A stretch of DNA of 64,000 nucleotides from Acetobacter senegalensis (GCF_001580995.1 NZ_LHZU01000131.1:1-64000), one strand, 5' to 3'; shown: positions 9,621 through 19,889, counted from the stretch's first letter. Program-made: numbers and translations. Notes: generated from the sequence alone by a model not told the origin.

Positions 9621-9791
9621 ATGAAGAAATTATCTGTTCCGGCGCTTCTTCTGCTTTTGCTGCCACTGGGCCTTGCTGGCTGTTATTCTGGCCCGCACCG
9701 CTATCATGACAGGGATGGTTACCGCCACGGGCGGCATGACCATGGGTATTACAATGATTACCGCGGCCGCCCACCCGGCTCGCGCTACTAA
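9621..9791 (+). CDS. Small His/Arg/Tyr-rich lipoprotein
   Basis: This is a 56-codon gene with a very good ribosome-binding site (GGAGGA at 9611-9616, 4 nt before ATG). The product begins MKKLSVPALLLLLLPLGLAGC, a lipoprotein signal with lipobox LAGC and the acylated cysteine at residue 21. The mature 36 residues (YSGPHRYHDRDGYRHGRHDHG and on) consist largely of His, Arg, Tyr, Asp and Gly. The gene lies between the divergent TPR gene and a LysR gene. It could bind metal or be a stress-type surface lipoprotein, but composition is the only evidence for that. It is too short for many gene finders. Confidence 0.8.
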   Translation: MKKLSVPALLLLLLPLGLAGCYSGPHRYHDRDGYRHGRHDHGYYNDYRGRPPGSRY

Positions 9792-9932
9792 ACCTCGGGC
9801 TTTTCAGCCCTTCTGGCGGCACACGCCACCACACTGGCAAAACCAGCACGGCACGAACAAACCATGATAGGGTGACGCCGCCAGCAGATTTCTGGCGCAT
9901 TTACTGCCCTCCTAACCCCGTGCGTGGATTTT

Positions 9933-10853
9933 ATGCTGGACCGCATTACAAGCATGCAGGTTTTCGTAAAGGTTGTGGCCACCGGCAATTTTACGGCTGC
10001 CGGGCGGGCGCTTTCCCTTTCCCAAACCATGGTGACAAAGCACATCACAGCGCTTGAGCGGCAGATGGGTGTAACCCTTTTCCATCGCAGTACGCGCAAA
10101 TTATCGCTGACAGAAGCCGGACGGCTGTTTCTGGAAGGATGCCAGAAAATTCTGGCTGATCTGGATGAAGTGGAGCGGACCGTAACCGCCCAGCGGCGCG
10201 AACCACAGGGGCGGCTGCGGCTTAATGCCCCTGTTTCCCTTGCCATACGCTATGTTGCCCCTCTGCTGCCCGAATTTAACCGCCGACACCCATTGGTGAC
10301 GGTGGAGCTCGGCCTGAATGACCGCGCAGTGGACCTGATTGAAGAAGGCTGGGACCTTACCCTGCGGATCAAGCACATGGCCCCCAGCAGCCTGCGCACA
10401 CGCAAGCTCGCGCCCATACGCTGCGTGGTGTGTGCCTCCCCCGCCTATCTGGCGCAGGCCGGCACGCCGCAGCGCATTGAGGAACTGAGCCAGCACAAAT
10501 GCCTGGGGTACACTTTGGGAGACCCCGGTAACCCGAGCCGCTGGAATTTCGGTGCGAAGGGAGAGCACGGGGTCTCTATTTCCGGCCCGCTCTGCGCCAA
10601 CAATGGCGATGCCTTGCGTGAAGCAGCCGTTGCGGGGGAAGGGCTGATCTATCTTCCCGTTTTTGTGGTGAGCAATGAACTGCGTTCCGGCCAGTTGCAG
10701 GCCATAACGCTTGATGAGCCCCTGATGGAAGCCCCGCCCCTGCACGCTGTTTACGCCCCCGGCCAGACAACCCCGTTAAAGGTAAGGGCCATGATCGATT
10801 ATCTGGTGGAATGCTACGGCCCCGTTCCCCCATGGGAACAGGATCTCCCCTGA
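9933..10853 (+). CDS. LysR-family transcriptional regulator
   Basis: The 306-residue length is typical of LysR regulators. The N-terminal winged helix-turn-helix reads FVKVVATGNFTAAGRALSLS, then QTMVTKHITALERQMGVTLF and HRSTRKLSLTEAG. The C-terminal part is a periplasmic-binding-protein-like effector domain (for example RLRLNAPVSLAIRYVAPLLPEF and GEGLIYLPVFVVSNELRSGQL), of the subgroup often annotated as DsdC/PecT or CrgA-like. The ATG at 9933 was preferred over the GTG at 9924 because the domain begins MLDRITSMQ. No clear ribosome-binding site is seen for either start. The target genes are unknown; the neighbouring small lipoprotein is on the same strand. Confidence 0.93.
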   Translation: MLDRITSMQVFVKVVATGNFTAAGRALSLSQTMVTKHITALERQMGVTLFHRSTRKLSLTEAGRLFLEGCQKILADLDEVERTVTAQRREPQGRLRLNAPVSLAIRYVAPLLPEFNRRHPLVTVELGLNDRAVDLIEEGWDLTLRIKHMAPSSLRTRKLAPIRCVVCASPAYLAQAGTPQRIEELSQHKCLGYTLGDPGNPSRWNFGAKGEHGVSISGPLCANNGDALREAAVAGEGLIYLPVFVVSNELRSGQLQAITLDEPLMEAPPLHAVYAPGQTTPLKVRAMIDYLVECYGPVPPWEQDLP

Positions 10854-10927
10854 GCCGTTCCCTAGGGGCAGACAGCGCTGGCCATCCGCCACACAGTCAC
10901 TCTGGTTCTGTGATGAGGTGCATGGTT

Positions 10928-11002
10928 TTTTCCACACATTCTGCGCGCGCCGCACCACTCTCCGGGTGCAGGGATAGGGGCAGTGGGTAAATCTGTGGAT
11001 AA
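10928..11002. promoter_or_regulatory. DnaA-box-like sites in the LysR / tRNA-Lys intergenic region
   Basis: TTTTCCACA (10928-10936, plus strand) fits the DnaA box consensus TTWTNCACA. TGTGGATAA (10994-11002) is the reverse complement of the perfect box TTATCCACA. A third, imperfect copy (TGTGGAAAC) starts at 11096, and an A-rich tract (11052-11060) lies between. The 284-bp gap holds no convincing gene. Whether DnaA binds here is unknown. Confidence 0.4.
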
Positions 11003-11137
11003 CGGGTACAGATTACGCAGCCCGATTCGGAGGTGAATCAGAAAAAGGCAATAAAAAAAACAGGTTATACGAATCCGGAGTCGAGTCCCGGTTTCTGTGG
11101 AAACTCTGCTTTATAACCCTTATCTTGTGGGGAAGAA

Positions 11138-11213
11138 TGGTGAGCCGGGAGGGACTCGAACCCTCGACCATTCGATTAAAAGTCGAATGCTCTACCAACT
11201 GAGCTACCGGCTC
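11138..11213 (-). tRNA. tRNA-Lys (anticodon UUU)
   Basis: A full cloverleaf can be folded on the minus strand: acceptor GAGCCGG/CCGGCTC, D arm GCTC AGTTGGTA GAGC, anticodon arm TTCGA CTTTTAA TCGAA (anticodon TTT), and T arm GAGGG TTCGAGT CCCTC. The discriminator is A. The 3' CCA is encoded, giving 76 nt. Confidence 0.98.
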
Positions 11214-11407
11214 ACACCATCTTGCAGAATAGCAACACTCGGTTTGAAACAGGGTGCGCCCTCTGTTGGGACGCTGTCTAGACGGATCATTCCCCCCGTG
11301 TCAAGCGATGACATGCTTTTTCAAGCCCATAACGCGCAAAAGGGCTCCTGAAAACACCAACACCCCTTCTTGATGGCAGGCGCGGTCTCCCGAAATATCT
11401 CCCCCAA

Positions 11408-11438
11408 CAAAAAAACGCGGCCCGTTGCGGGGCCGCGC
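11408..11438 (-). terminator. Terminator of the gyrA-coaD-ppiB unit
   Basis: The stem CGCGGCCC (11416-11423) pairs with GGGCCGCG (11430-11437) across a short GTTGCG loop. On the minus strand it is followed by TTTTTTTGTTGGG, a strong U-tract. It lies 28 bp beyond the ppiB stop. Confidence 0.88.
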
Positions 11439-11465
11439 TTTCTGTCTGGATAAATTCTGAAACAA

Positions 11466-11960
11466 TCAGGCAGTTTCAGAAGAAGCCGGACGCATTTTGA
11501 TAATCCGGTCGGGCTCACGCACCATGCCGGACGCGCCGCCACCGCGCTTGATTTTGTCGATGTTTTCCATGCCTTCAATCACGTCACCCACAATGGTGTA
11601 CTGACCATCCAGATGCGGGGATGGTTCAAACATGATGAAGAACTGGCTGTTGGCGCTGTTGGGGTCAGACGTACGCGCCATGCCCAGAGTGCCGCGCAGG
11701 AACTTGGCGTCCCGCGTGAATTCCGCTTTCAGGTCCGGCAGCGGGCTGCCACCTGTGCCTGTGCCCGTGGGGTCACCAGCCTGCGCCATGAAGCCTTCAA
11801 TCACACGATGGAAGGGAACGTTATCATAAAACCCTTCAGCAGAAAGGGTACGGATACGCTCGGCAGCCAGCGGTGCGATATCGGGACGCAGGCGGATGAC
11901 CACGCGGCCTGCGGGGACATCCATGTAGATCAGGTCGTTTTTGTCTGTCTCGGTAGACAT
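11466..11960 (-). CDS. ppiB: Cyclophilin-type peptidyl-prolyl cis-trans isomerase
   Basis: The 164-residue cytoplasmic cyclophilin catalyses proline cis/trans isomerisation during folding. Family motifs are present: NVPFHRVIEGFMAQAGDPTG (active-site Arg and Phe), GTLGMARTSDPNSANSQFFI and FEPSPHLDGQYTIVGDV. No signal peptide is present. The ATG at 11960 follows AAGGAGAATTCTCT. It is the last gene of gyrA-coaD-ppiB, 47 bp after coaD. Confidence 0.95.
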   Translation of the reverse strand: MSTETDKNDLIYMDVPAGRVVIRLRPDIAPLAAERIRTLSAEGFYDNVPFHRVIEGFMAQAGDPTGTGTGGSPLPDLKAEFTRDAKFLRGTLGMARTSDPNSANSQFFIMFEPSPHLDGQYTIVGDVIEGMENIDKIKRGGGASGMVREPDRIIKMRPASSETA

Positions 11961-12007
11961 AGAGAATTCTCCTTAACTCTTTCCGGCAACCGGCGCCAAC
12001 GCACCTG

Positions 12008-12538
12008 TTACCCCGCAGCCCGCGCCTTTAGCCGGGCGAGCAGACGTTCCTGTGTATATGGGGTGACAAACTCGGAAACGGCACCACCATAACCGGCAAT
12101 TTCCTTCACAAGGCGGGAGGAAATGAACTGCGTGCGCTCGGACGCCATCAGAAACACGGTTTCTATGGTGGCATCCAGCCGCCGGTTTACGCCGGACATC
12201 TGGATTTCATAATCAAAATCCGTCAGCACCCGCAGACCGCGAAAAATAAGTGTGGCATCATGCGCACGCACCGCTTCCACCAGCAGGGAGTTGAAGGGCG
12301 TTACCTTCAGCTCGCCGCCTGTGCGCTCAGCTATGGCGGGAAGCTCATGCTCCACACACTCCACGCGCTCCGCCAGCGGCATGAGCGGGTTTTTGGCGGG
12401 GTTTTCCGCCACCCCGATCACCAGACGGTCCACCAACCGGGCGGCCCGTTCAATCACGTCCAGATGCCCGGTGGTGACGGGATCAAACGTCCCGGCATAA
12501 AAGCCAATGCGCCGGGCAGGGCGCACGCCTGTGATCAC
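12008..12538 (-). CDS. coaD: Phosphopantetheine adenylyltransferase
   Basis: This enzyme catalyses the penultimate step of coenzyme A synthesis, transferring AMP from ATP to 4'-phosphopantetheine. The 176-residue product has the nucleotidyltransferase motif [10 protein letters not shown] at residues 16-25 and the C-terminal [10 protein letters not shown] segment corresponding to the family ISSTxxR motif. It appears to start at a GTG at 12538, whose GTGA overlaps the gyrA stop codon by 4 bp. This indicates translational coupling with gyrA. Confidence 0.95.
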   Translation of the reverse strand: MITGVRPARRIGFYAGTFDPVTTGHLDVIERAARLVDRLVIGVAENPAKNPLMPLAERVECVEHELPAIAERTGGELKVTPFNSLLVEAVRAHDATLIFRGLRVLTDFDYEIQMSGVNRRLDATIETVFLMASERTQFISSRLVKEIAGYGGAVSEFVTPYTQERLLARLKARAAG

Positions 12539-15315
12539 GCGCCTTCGCCCGGTGTTTCAGCGGCGTCCTCGCCCCCTTCTTCCTCACCATCATCCATGAC
12601 GGGGAACACGCTCGTCACGCGCTCATCCTCATTCAGGCGGAACAGGGTCACACCGCTGGCCTGACGCGCCATGACGCGCACCTGATCGACCGGCACACGG
12701 ATAAGACGGCCAGCGTCCGTCACCAGCATGACATCCGTGCCATCCAGAACCGGCAGCGTGGCCGCAACTTCCTTGCCGCGCTTGTTGGAGGAGAAGGTCA
12801 TGTTGGTAATGCCCTGCCCGCCACGACCGCTGACACGGTAATCATACGCAGAAGACCGGCGGCCAAACCCGCCATCGCTCACCACCAGCAGAATTTCTTC
12901 GGCAGCTTCAAGCTCGGCAAAGCGTTCCGGCGTCAGCAGGGTTGTGCCGGAGGAGGCTTCTTCCTCATCCGTATCCACAACCGGCGTTTCGGCATCATCC
13001 TCGGTTTCGGCGGCGTTTTCTGCACGGCGTTTGGCATTGGCCATACGCAGATAAGCAGAACGTTCTTCCACCGTGGCTTCAACATGGTTCAGCACGGCAA
13101 GGCTGATCACCTTGTCGCCATCCGCCAGCCTGATGCCGCGCACACCGGAAGAGCCACGGCCTGCAAACACGCGCAATGTTTCATCCGTAATCTGGAAGCG
13201 GATGCAGCGTGCGCCACGGGTTGCCAGGAACACATCCTGCCCTTCACGGCAGGTAGCAACGCCAATCAGGCTATCGCCTTCATCCAGCTTCATGGCGATC
13301 AGGCCGGAGGAGCGGATGTTGCGGAAATCACTCAACCGGTTACGGCGCACGCCACCGCTGGCGGTCGCAAACACCAGATGCAAGGATTCCCACAGCTCCT
13401 CATCCTGCGGCAGCGGCAGAACGGCGGTAATGGTATCCGAACCCAGATCAGGTAGCAGATTGACCAGCGCACGGCCTTTGGCGGTGGGGCTGGCTTCTGG
13501 CAGACGCCAGATCTTTTCCCGATACGCCTTGCCGCCGGAGGAGAAGAACATCACCCACTGGTGCGTGTGGGCGTTGAAGGACCGCACCACAATATCATCC
13601 CCGCGGGTGCCTGCGCCGGTGCGGCCACGGCCACCACGGTTCTGGGCACGGAAGACATCAAGCGGCGTGCGTTTGATGAAGCCTTCCCGCGTGATGGTGA
13701 CAACCATCTGGCCGGGTTCGATCAGGCTTTCATCATCCTGATCCCCTGCGTAATCAGAAATTTCGGTAGCGCGTGGGGTCGCAATTTCCGCCCGCGCCAG
13801 TATCAGTTCATCGCGCAGCACTTCCATGCGGCGGATGTGGCTGCCAATAATTTCAAGAAGCTCGTTGATCCGGGTAGCAACTTCGGAAAGTTCCTGCTGG
13901 ATCTTTTCGCGTTCAAGGCCGGTCAGGCGTTGCAGGCGCAGTTCCAGAATACCACGGGCCTGCGCTTCAGTAAGACGGACCTTACCGTCTACAACCTGAT
14001 TGCCTTCATCGTGGATAAGCGCCAGCAGGGGCTCGACATCTGCGGCATCCCAGCTTGCGGCCATCAGGGATTCACGGGCGGTTGCGGCATCAGGCGCTGC
14101 GCGGATCAGGGCGATCACGGCATCAATATTGGCGACGGCAATCACCAGCCCGACCAGAATATGCCCGCGATCCCGCGCCTTGTTCAGTTCAAACCGCGCC
14201 CGGCGCAGAATGACTTCTTCACGGAAGGAAACAAAGGCGGACAGAACATCCTTCAGCCCCATCAGGCGAGGCTTGCCGCCATCCAGCGCCAGCATGTTCA
14301 CGCCAAAGGACGTCTGCAACTGGGTGTAACGGTAGAGGTGGTTCAGCACCACTTCCGGCGTGGCGTCCCGCTTGATTTCAATCACCACCCGCATGCCGGA
14401 CCGGTCCGATTCATCGCGGATGTCTGATATGCCTTCAATCTGCTTGTTGCGCACCAGTTCGGCGATGCGCTCCTGCAGGGTGGCCTTGTTCACCTGATAC
14501 GGAATTTCCGTGATCACAATGGCTTTGCGATCCTTGCGGATTTCCTCAACCTCGGCGCGGGCACGAATAATGATCGCGCCACGGCCGGTAGCAAACGCGC
14601 TGCGGATGCCTGAGCGCCCCAGAATGATGCCGCCTGTGGGGAAGTCCGGTCCCGGCACATGCTCCATCAACTCTTCAAGCTCCATATCGGGTTTTTCGAT
14701 AAGAGCGAGGGTTGCATCAATCACTTCCGCCGGGTTGTGGGGCGGAATGTTGGTGGCCATACCCACGGCAATGCCGGTGGCGCCATTGATAAGCAGGTTG
14801 GGGAAAGCTGCGGGCAGAACGGTTGGTTCCTGCTCGCTTTCATCATAGTTGGGCTGGAAATCAACCGTATCGCGGTCAATGTCGTTCAGCAGGAAGGTGG
14901 CAGCCTTGGCCAGCCGCGCTTCCGTGTAACGCATGGCCGCCGGGCTATCCCCATCCACGGAACCAAAGTTCCCCTGCCCGTCAATCAGCTTGACGCGCAT
15001 GGACCAGGACTGCGCCATACGGACCATGGCATCGTAAATGGAGGAGTCACCGTGCGGATGGTATTTACCCATCACGTCACCCACCGCACGGGCCGATTTG
15101 CGGTAGGGTTTATCGTGCGTGAAGCCACTTTCATGCATGGCGTACAGAATACGCCGATGCACCGGCTTCAGGCCGTCTCGCACATCAGGCAGGGCACGGC
15201 TGACAATCACCGACATCGCATACGCGAGGTAGGAGGAGCGCATCTCCTCCTCAATGGTGACAGGCAGAAGGTCAGAAGGCTCCGGCGATCCCGGCTGGTC
15301 AGAAATCTCGGTCAA
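12535..15315 (-). CDS. gyrA: DNA gyrase subunit A
   Basis: This is the breakage-reunion subunit of DNA gyrase. The 926-residue product has the catalytic tyrosine in [10 protein letters not shown] (Tyr130). In the quinolone-resistance region, [15 protein letters not shown], the residues equivalent to E. coli Ser83 and Asp87 are Ser91 and Asp95, i.e. wild-type. A GyrA-box-like motif ([10 protein letters not shown]) marks it as gyrase and not topoisomerase IV. An acidic insertion lies in the C-terminal beta-pinwheel (around [21 protein letters not shown]). The start is a TTG at 15315; no in-frame ATG precedes the conserved [16 protein letters not shown] segment. coaD and ppiB follow in one unit. 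Confidence 0.97.
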   Translation of the reverse strand: MTEISDQPGSPEPSDLLPVTIEEEMRSSYLAYAMSVIVSRALPDVRDGLKPVHRRILYAMHESGFTHDKPYRKSARAVGDVMGKYHPHGDSSIYDAMVRMAQSWSMRVKLIDGQGNFGSVDGDSPAAMRYTEARLAKAATFLLNDIDRDTVDFQPNYDESEQEPTVLPAAFPNLLINGATGIAVGMATNIPPHNPAEVIDATLALIEKPDMELEELMEHVPGPDFPTGGIILGRSGIRSAFATGRGAIIIRARAEVEEIRKDRKAIVITEIPYQVNKATLQERIAELVRNKQIEGISDIRDESDRSGMRVVIEIKRDATPEVVLNHLYRYTQLQTSFGVNMLALDGGKPRLMGLKDVLSAFVSFREEVILRRARFELNKARDRGHILVGLVIAVANIDAVIALIRAAPDAATARESLMAASWDAADVEPLLALIHDEGNQVVDGKVRLTEAQARGILELRLQRLTGLEREKIQQELSEVATRINELLEIIGSHIRRMEVLRDELILARAEIATPRATEISDYAGDQDDESLIEPGQMVVTITREGFIKRTPLDVFRAQNRGGRGRTGAGTRGDDIVVRSFNAHTHQWVMFFSSGGKAYREKIWRLPEASPTAKGRALVNLLPDLGSDTITAVLPLPQDEELWESLHLVFATASGGVRRNRLSDFRNIRSSGLIAMKLDEGDSLIGVATCREGQDVFLATRGARCIRFQITDETLRVFAGRGSSGVRGIRLADGDKVISLAVLNHVEATVEERSAYLRMANAKRRAENAAETEDDAETPVVDTDEEEASSGTTLLTPERFAELEAAEEILLVVSDGGFGRRSSAYDYRVSGRGGQGITNMTFSSNKRGKEVAATLPVLDGTDVMLVTDAGRLIRVPVDQVRVMARQASGVTLFRLNEDERVTSVFPVMDDGEEEGGEDAAETPGEGA

Positions 15316-15584
15316 GGTCCATCCGTCTTGTCATGCCGCGCGCCTGAGGGAATGAGGCGCGCCTGAAAACTGTTGTGCGCCGGGCCGCTGAACCGGGCAA
15401 AACCCGGCCTGTACAGCAGTCTGGCTGTGAGTGTTTCTCTTCTAGCACACAAAGGCGAACGCACATAGGGCTACCCCTGTCTCTCACGCGCCAAAGCACG
15501 CAATGGGGCTTGTTTTGCGGCAGCACAGCAGCCATCCTCCCCTTCAGGGCGTTCTTCTCGCCCACAAGACAAGGATGACCTCCC

Positions 15585-15770
15585 ATGCGCCTTCTTCTGG
15601 CCCTGCTTTTACCATGGCTTCAGTTCTTCACCATCGGGCGTCCCTTCGCTGGCCTGATCTGTCTGGTGTTGCAGGTAACAATCATTGGCTGGATTCCGGC
15701 AGCCATCTGGTCCGTTTACGCTCTGAGCCAGTATAAGACCGACCAGAAAATTGCCCGGATGGGAAAGTAA
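15585..15770 (+). CDS. YqaE/Pmp3-family small membrane protein
   Basis: The 61-residue hydrophobic peptide has two predicted transmembrane helices (LLLALLLPWLQFFTI and GLICLVLQVTIIGWIPAAIW) separated by a short turn containing GRPFAG. The pattern, with GWIPAAIWSVYAL near the C-terminus, resembles the Pmp3/YqaE (UPF0057) group of stress-linked membrane peptides. AAGGATG lies 8 nt before the ATG. It is divergent from gyrA. The family call rests on overall pattern only. Confidence 0.75.
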   Translation: MRLLLALLLPWLQFFTIGRPFAGLICLVLQVTIIGWIPAAIWSVYALSQYKTDQKIARMGK

Positions 15771-15914
15771 TAAGGCCGCTGCGGTTATATTCCGGATTAG
15801 TTTGACGCCCTCATGACTGCCCCTGCAATTCTTGCTGCCTCATCCAGCCTCCCGTCGCAAAACGGGCTGCCTCTTTGTTTGGTTAAGGAAAGCAAGCCCC
15901 CCTCGCCGCAGGCA

Positions 15915-15945
15915 CAAAAAAGGACGCCGAAGCGTCCTTTTCTGC
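15915..15945. terminator. Bidirectional terminator
   Basis: The stem AGGACGC (15921-15927) pairs with GCGTCCT (15932-15938) across a 4-nt loop. It is flanked by A6 on the left and T4CT on the right, so it can end the small plus-strand gene and the minus-strand nitronate-monooxygenase-like gene, which converge here. Confidence 0.85.
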
Positions 15946-16004
15946 TGTTGTGGCCTCATAACAAAAGCCGCAACAGATGATCACTTTTGAAAAGCCTGCG
16001 GGGC

Positions 16005-17423
16005 TTAGCGCCCGGTGAGGATCTTTTCCACCAACTGACCGACGGTTGGCACAAACCCGTTGGAATAGAACGGGTCAGTTGCAAAGCGCCATGCGTTGGT
16101 GCCACCAAACATCAGGTTGTGATCTATGATGTCTTCCGCATCCGGGCCGTTGGCATGCGCCACGGTCTGGAGCGTCTTCTGAATACAGAAGGAGCGCGGA
16201 TCAGCCTTGTGCCCGTTAGTGTAATTAGGGCCGCGCTGGCTCCAGTTGGAGAACTTACATTCAGACAGGCACCCCATGCAGGCCACCTGATCTGCCATGA
16301 TTTCCCGCGCACGGTCTGGCGTGACAAAAATAAGCGTGGAATCCGGTGTGCGCATGGCTTCAACAAAGCCTTCTGCTTCCCACCCGCGAATACGCTCAAA
16401 ATCTTCCGCCGCAACAAACACTTCACGCTTACGCGCGCCCACGCCGTAAGGCACCTGATGCGCGCCCAGCGGTTCAGGAGAAAACGCAACCTGCCGTTCA
16501 GACCGGCCACGCAGTTCCTGAAGGAAGCTGTTATTGACTGCTGAAGAATAGAAACCTGTGGGGGAGAAGCGGTTGAGGTACACGTCTCCCTTTTTCAGGG
16601 TCAGCAGCCGATCTTTCCACGCCTGCGGAATGGGGCTTTCCTTGGTCAGCAACGGACGTGTACCGAACTGAAAGACAATCGGGCCGAGTTCCGGATTATC
16701 AATCCAGTCTTCCCATTCTTCCAGCCACCACACGCCGCCCGCCATGATGATGGGCGTGTTATCCAGACCAAAAGAGCGCATGAGCTTGCGCAGAGCCGCA
16801 ACCCGCGGATAGGGATCTTCCGGATTCAGTGGGTCTTCCGTGTTGGAGAGGCCGTTATGGCCGCCAGCCCGCCACGGATCTTCATACACCACGCCGCCCA
16901 GCAGATCAGACGCCTTGCTGTAGGCCCGCTTCCACAACGCATTGAAGGCACGTGCGGAAGACACGATGGGGTAGTAGTACACCCCATACGTGGCTGCAAT
17001 TTCCGAGAGACGATACGGCATACCCGCGCCGCAGGTCAGGCCGTGAATCAGCCCTTTTGCGCCGTCAAGAACGCCGGTAATCACCCGTTCGGCCGAGCCC
17101 ATTTCCCACAGGATATTGGCGTGGATACGGCCTTTGCCGCCTGCCATCTCGTGCGCGATGCGCGCCTGCGCAATCCCGCCCCGAATGGCGTAGTCTACCA
17201 GTTCTTCATGCCGTTCCCGCCGGGTGCGGCCATGATAGATCTGAGGCACGGGATTTCCGGCCTCATCATAACTGTCCGCATTGACGATCGAGACCGTACC
17301 GGCCCCGCCCGCCGCAGCCCATGCTCCGGCTGAAGCACCTGTGGATACGGAAACGCCCTTGCCGCCTTCAACCAGCGGCAGGACATCTGCGCCCCCCATG
17401 CGAACTGCGTTGATCGCCTTCAT
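16005..17423 (-). CDS. Nitronate monooxygenase / 2-nitropropane dioxygenase-like flavoprotein
   Basis: The 472-residue protein has a TIM-barrel flavin-oxidoreductase character. GLTCGAGMPYRLSEIA, PIIMAGGVWW and GPIVFQFGTRPLLTKES match the FMN-phosphate-binding layout of nitronate monooxygenases. It is about 100 residues longer than classical enzymes. A C-terminal segment contains clustered cysteines (VACMGCLSECKFSNW), suggesting a metal site or Fe-S contact. The ATG at 17423 follows AGGACAGC; an upstream TTG/GTG extension is not supported. It is 59 bp downstream of pnp on the same strand but probably ends its own unit. The physiological substrate cannot be read from sequence. Confidence 0.85.
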   Translation of the reverse strand: MKAINAVRMGGADVLPLVEGGKGVSVSTGASAGAWAAAGGAGTVSIVNADSYDEAGNPVPQIYHGRTRRERHEELVDYAIRGGIAQARIAHEMAGGKGRIHANILWEMGSAERVITGVLDGAKGLIHGLTCGAGMPYRLSEIAATYGVYYYPIVSSARAFNALWKRAYSKASDLLGGVVYEDPWRAGGHNGLSNTEDPLNPEDPYPRVAALRKLMRSFGLDNTPIIMAGGVWWLEEWEDWIDNPELGPIVFQFGTRPLLTKESPIPQAWKDRLLTLKKGDVYLNRFSPTGFYSSAVNNSFLQELRGRSERQVAFSPEPLGAHQVPYGVGARKREVFVAAEDFERIRGWEAEGFVEAMRTPDSTLIFVTPDRAREIMADQVACMGCLSECKFSNWSQRGPNYTNGHKADPRSFCIQKTLQTVAHANGPDAEDIIDHNLMFGGTNAWRFATDPFYSNGFVPTVGQLVEKILTGR

Positions 17424-17475
17424 TGCTGTCCTATCGTTCTGCTTAATCAGCGCTGCTGTGCAAAGCACCCCTTGG

Positions 17476-17496
17476 GGGATGCTTATTCAGCATCCC
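17476..17496 (-). terminator. Hairpin overlapping the pnp stop codon
   Basis: GGGATGCT pairs with AGCATCCC (8 bp, 5-nt loop) across the last codons of pnp. No U-tract follows on the minus strand, so this is an RNA-stabilising or weak pausing hairpin and not a proven terminator. Confidence 0.45.
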
Positions 17497-19642
17497 GACG
17501 GGGAGCCCGCGCAGGCTTTGCGCCCACGGTTTCTGTGATATCGGCTCCGGTTTCTTGATCGACAACGCGCATGGACAGCTTAACTTTCCCGCGATCATCA
17601 AAGCCGATCACTTTGACCTTCACGGCATCGCCCTGCTTCACAACATCGGTGGTCTTGCCCACACGGCCCTGAGACAGTTCAGAGATGTGAACCAGCCCAT
17701 CACGCGCGCCCAGGAAGTTCACGAACGCACCGAAATCAGCCGTCTTGACGACCTTGCCGTCATAAATGCGGCCCAGTTCCGGTTCAGCCACAATCCCGTT
17801 GATCCGTTCGATGGCCTTGTTGGCCTGATCGTCAGACATCGCAGCGATGGTGATCGTGCCATCATCTCCGATATCGACCTTCGCACCCGAATATTCAACG
17901 ATCTCACGAATAACTTTACCGCCTGAACCAATCACATCACGGATTTTTTCGCGCGGCACGGTCAGGGTGGTGATCTTGGGGGCTGTGGAGGACACATCTG
18001 TCCGGCCTTCCGTCAGCGCCTTGCTCATTTCACCCAGAATGTGCAGGCGGCCATCACGGGCCTGACCCAGCGCAATCTTCATGATTTCCGGCGTGATGGA
18101 CGTGATCTTGATGTCCATCTGCAGAGCGGTCACGCCCTGTTCGGTGCCCGCTACCTTGAAGTCCATGTCACCCAGGTGATCTTCATCACCCAGAATGTCA
18201 GACAGAACGGCAAAGTTCTTGCCTTCCTTGATCAGACCCATGGCAATGCCCGCCACCGGGCGCTTCAACGGCACACCGGCATCCATCAGCGCCAGTGAGC
18301 TACCGCACACCGTGGCCATGGAGGAAGAGCCGTTGCTTTCCGTGATTTCAGACACAACGCGCAGGGTGTACGGGAAATCCTTGCGGCTGGGCAGCAGCGG
18401 GTGAATGGCGCGCCATGCCAGCTTGCCATGCCCGATTTCACGACGGCCAGGAGACCCGATACGGCCACATTCCCCAACGGAGAAGGGAGGGAAGTTGTAG
18501 TGCAGCAGGAAGTTGGTGCGGTATTCGCCTTCCAGCGCGTCAATCACCTGTTCATCCTGTGCGGTGCCCAGTGTGGTGACAACCAGCGCCTGCGTTTCCC
18601 CACGAGTGAACAGGGAGGACCCGTGCGCACGCGGCAGAATGCCCACTTCAGACACGATGGGACGAACCGTTACCAGATCACGGCCATCAATACGCAGGCC
18701 GGTTTTCAGCACGGCGGTACGAACCACATCGGCTTCAAGGTCTTTCAGCATCGGCTTGGCAGCGTCAACGTCCAGTTCCTCGGCGGCCAGCTTTTCAAGG
18801 ATGGCTTCCTTGGCAGCACCGATCTTTTCGTAGCGCGCCTGCTTCACCTTTTCCTTGTAGGCATCAGCAATCAGCTTGCGGCCAACCTTGTCCACACGGG
18901 TGCGGAGCTTCTGTTCTTCCTTGGAGGCTTCCGGCAGATCCCAAGGCGCTTTGGCAGCGTGTTCAGCCAGAGAGATGATGGCTTCAATCACCGGCTGGAA
19001 GGCTGTGTGACCAAAGGTAACGGCTTCCAGCATCACGTCTTCAGACAGTTCTGATGCTTCGGATTCCACCATCAGCACGCCTTCTTCCGTGCCAGCCACC
19101 ACCAGATCAAGCGCAGCGTCCTTCATCTGCTCAAGGGTGGGGTTCAGAATGAACGCACCATCCTTGTAGCCAACGCGGGCTGCGGCAACCGGGCCAAAGA
19201 AGGGAATGCCAGACAGCGTCAGCGCTGCGGAACAGCCGATCAGCGCCGGAATGGAGGGATCATTCTCCATATCGTGCGTCAGCACCGTGGCGATAACCTG
19301 CACCTCGTTGCGGAACCCTTCGGGGAACAGCGGACGAATGGGGCGATCGATCAGGCGGGAGACCAGCGTTTCGTTTTCAGACGGACGGCCTTCACGCTTG
19401 AAGAAGCCACCGGGGATCTTGCCAGCAGCGTAGGCTTTTTCCTGATAGTTGACGGTCAGGGGGAAGAAGTCCTGACCGGCCTTGACGTTCTTGGCACCAA
19501 CGGCGGTGCACAGCACAACGGTTTCACCATAGGTGACAACCACAGCGCCATCAGCCTGACGGGCGATCTTGCCGGTTTCCAGCACCAGCGGGCGACCAGC
19601 CCATTCAATTTCCTTACGATAATACTTAAAATCAATACTCAT
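17483..19642 (-). CDS. pnp: Polyribonucleotide nucleotidyltransferase (PNPase)
   Basis: This phosphorolytic 3'-5' exoribonuclease is a degradosome-type RNA decay enzyme. The 719 residues show two RNase PH-like domains ([28 protein letters not shown]), then a KH domain ([18 protein letters not shown], about 555-610) and an S1 domain ([20 protein letters not shown], about 620-690). The ATG at 19642 gives the conserved start [20 protein letters not shown]. It follows rpsO as in many bacteria, with a large hairpin between them that may separate the transcripts or be a processing site. Confidence 0.97.
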   Translation of the reverse strand: MSIDFKYYRKEIEWAGRPLVLETGKIARQADGAVVVTYGETVVLCTAVGAKNVKAGQDFFPLTVNYQEKAYAAGKIPGGFFKREGRPSENETLVSRLIDRPIRPLFPEGFRNEVQVIATVLTHDMENDPSIPALIGCSAALTLSGIPFFGPVAAARVGYKDGAFILNPTLEQMKDAALDLVVAGTEEGVLMVESEASELSEDVMLEAVTFGHTAFQPVIEAIISLAEHAAKAPWDLPEASKEEQKLRTRVDKVGRKLIADAYKEKVKQARYEKIGAAKEAILEKLAAEELDVDAAKPMLKDLEADVVRTAVLKTGLRIDGRDLVTVRPIVSEVGILPRAHGSSLFTRGETQALVVTTLGTAQDEQVIDALEGEYRTNFLLHYNFPPFSVGECGRIGSPGRREIGHGKLAWRAIHPLLPSRKDFPYTLRVVSEITESNGSSSMATVCGSSLALMDAGVPLKRPVAGIAMGLIKEGKNFAVLSDILGDEDHLGDMDFKVAGTEQGVTALQMDIKITSITPEIMKIALGQARDGRLHILGEMSKALTEGRTDVSSTAPKITTLTVPREKIRDVIGSGGKVIREIVEYSGAKVDIGDDGTITIAAMSDDQANKAIERINGIVAEPELGRIYDGKVVKTADFGAFVNFLGARDGLVHISELSQGRVGKTTDVVKQGDAVKVKVIGFDDRGKVKLSMRVVDQETGADITETVGAKPARAPRRDAE

Positions 19643-19889
19643 ACTGTTCCAGCTTTCATTCCAGATCAAAAGCCACAGAACAGGCGGGAAAGAACCGAAG
19701 GGAGCGGACAGCGCCTCGGACGGCATGGAGACTGGCGGCTATACCACCCAGGCGCCATGTGGTCGGAAACGCCGTGGCCCGCCGGGATCAGACTCCCGCG
19801 CTCACAGCCTGTGGCGAACGTGTTTAGCATCCAGCCTAACGTGCTGACATGCAAGGGGTTACGGCAAAGCCGTGCCCCGAAGAGAACGC

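Noticed and set aside
11060-11100. T-arm-like sequence (GGAGTCGAGTCCCGG) next to tRNA-Lys
   Set aside because: No acceptor, D or anticodon arms can be formed, so it is not a second tRNA.
13073-14427. Plus-strand open frames of 222 and 288 codons
   Set aside because: Both are antisense to gyrA and overlap each other in different frames.
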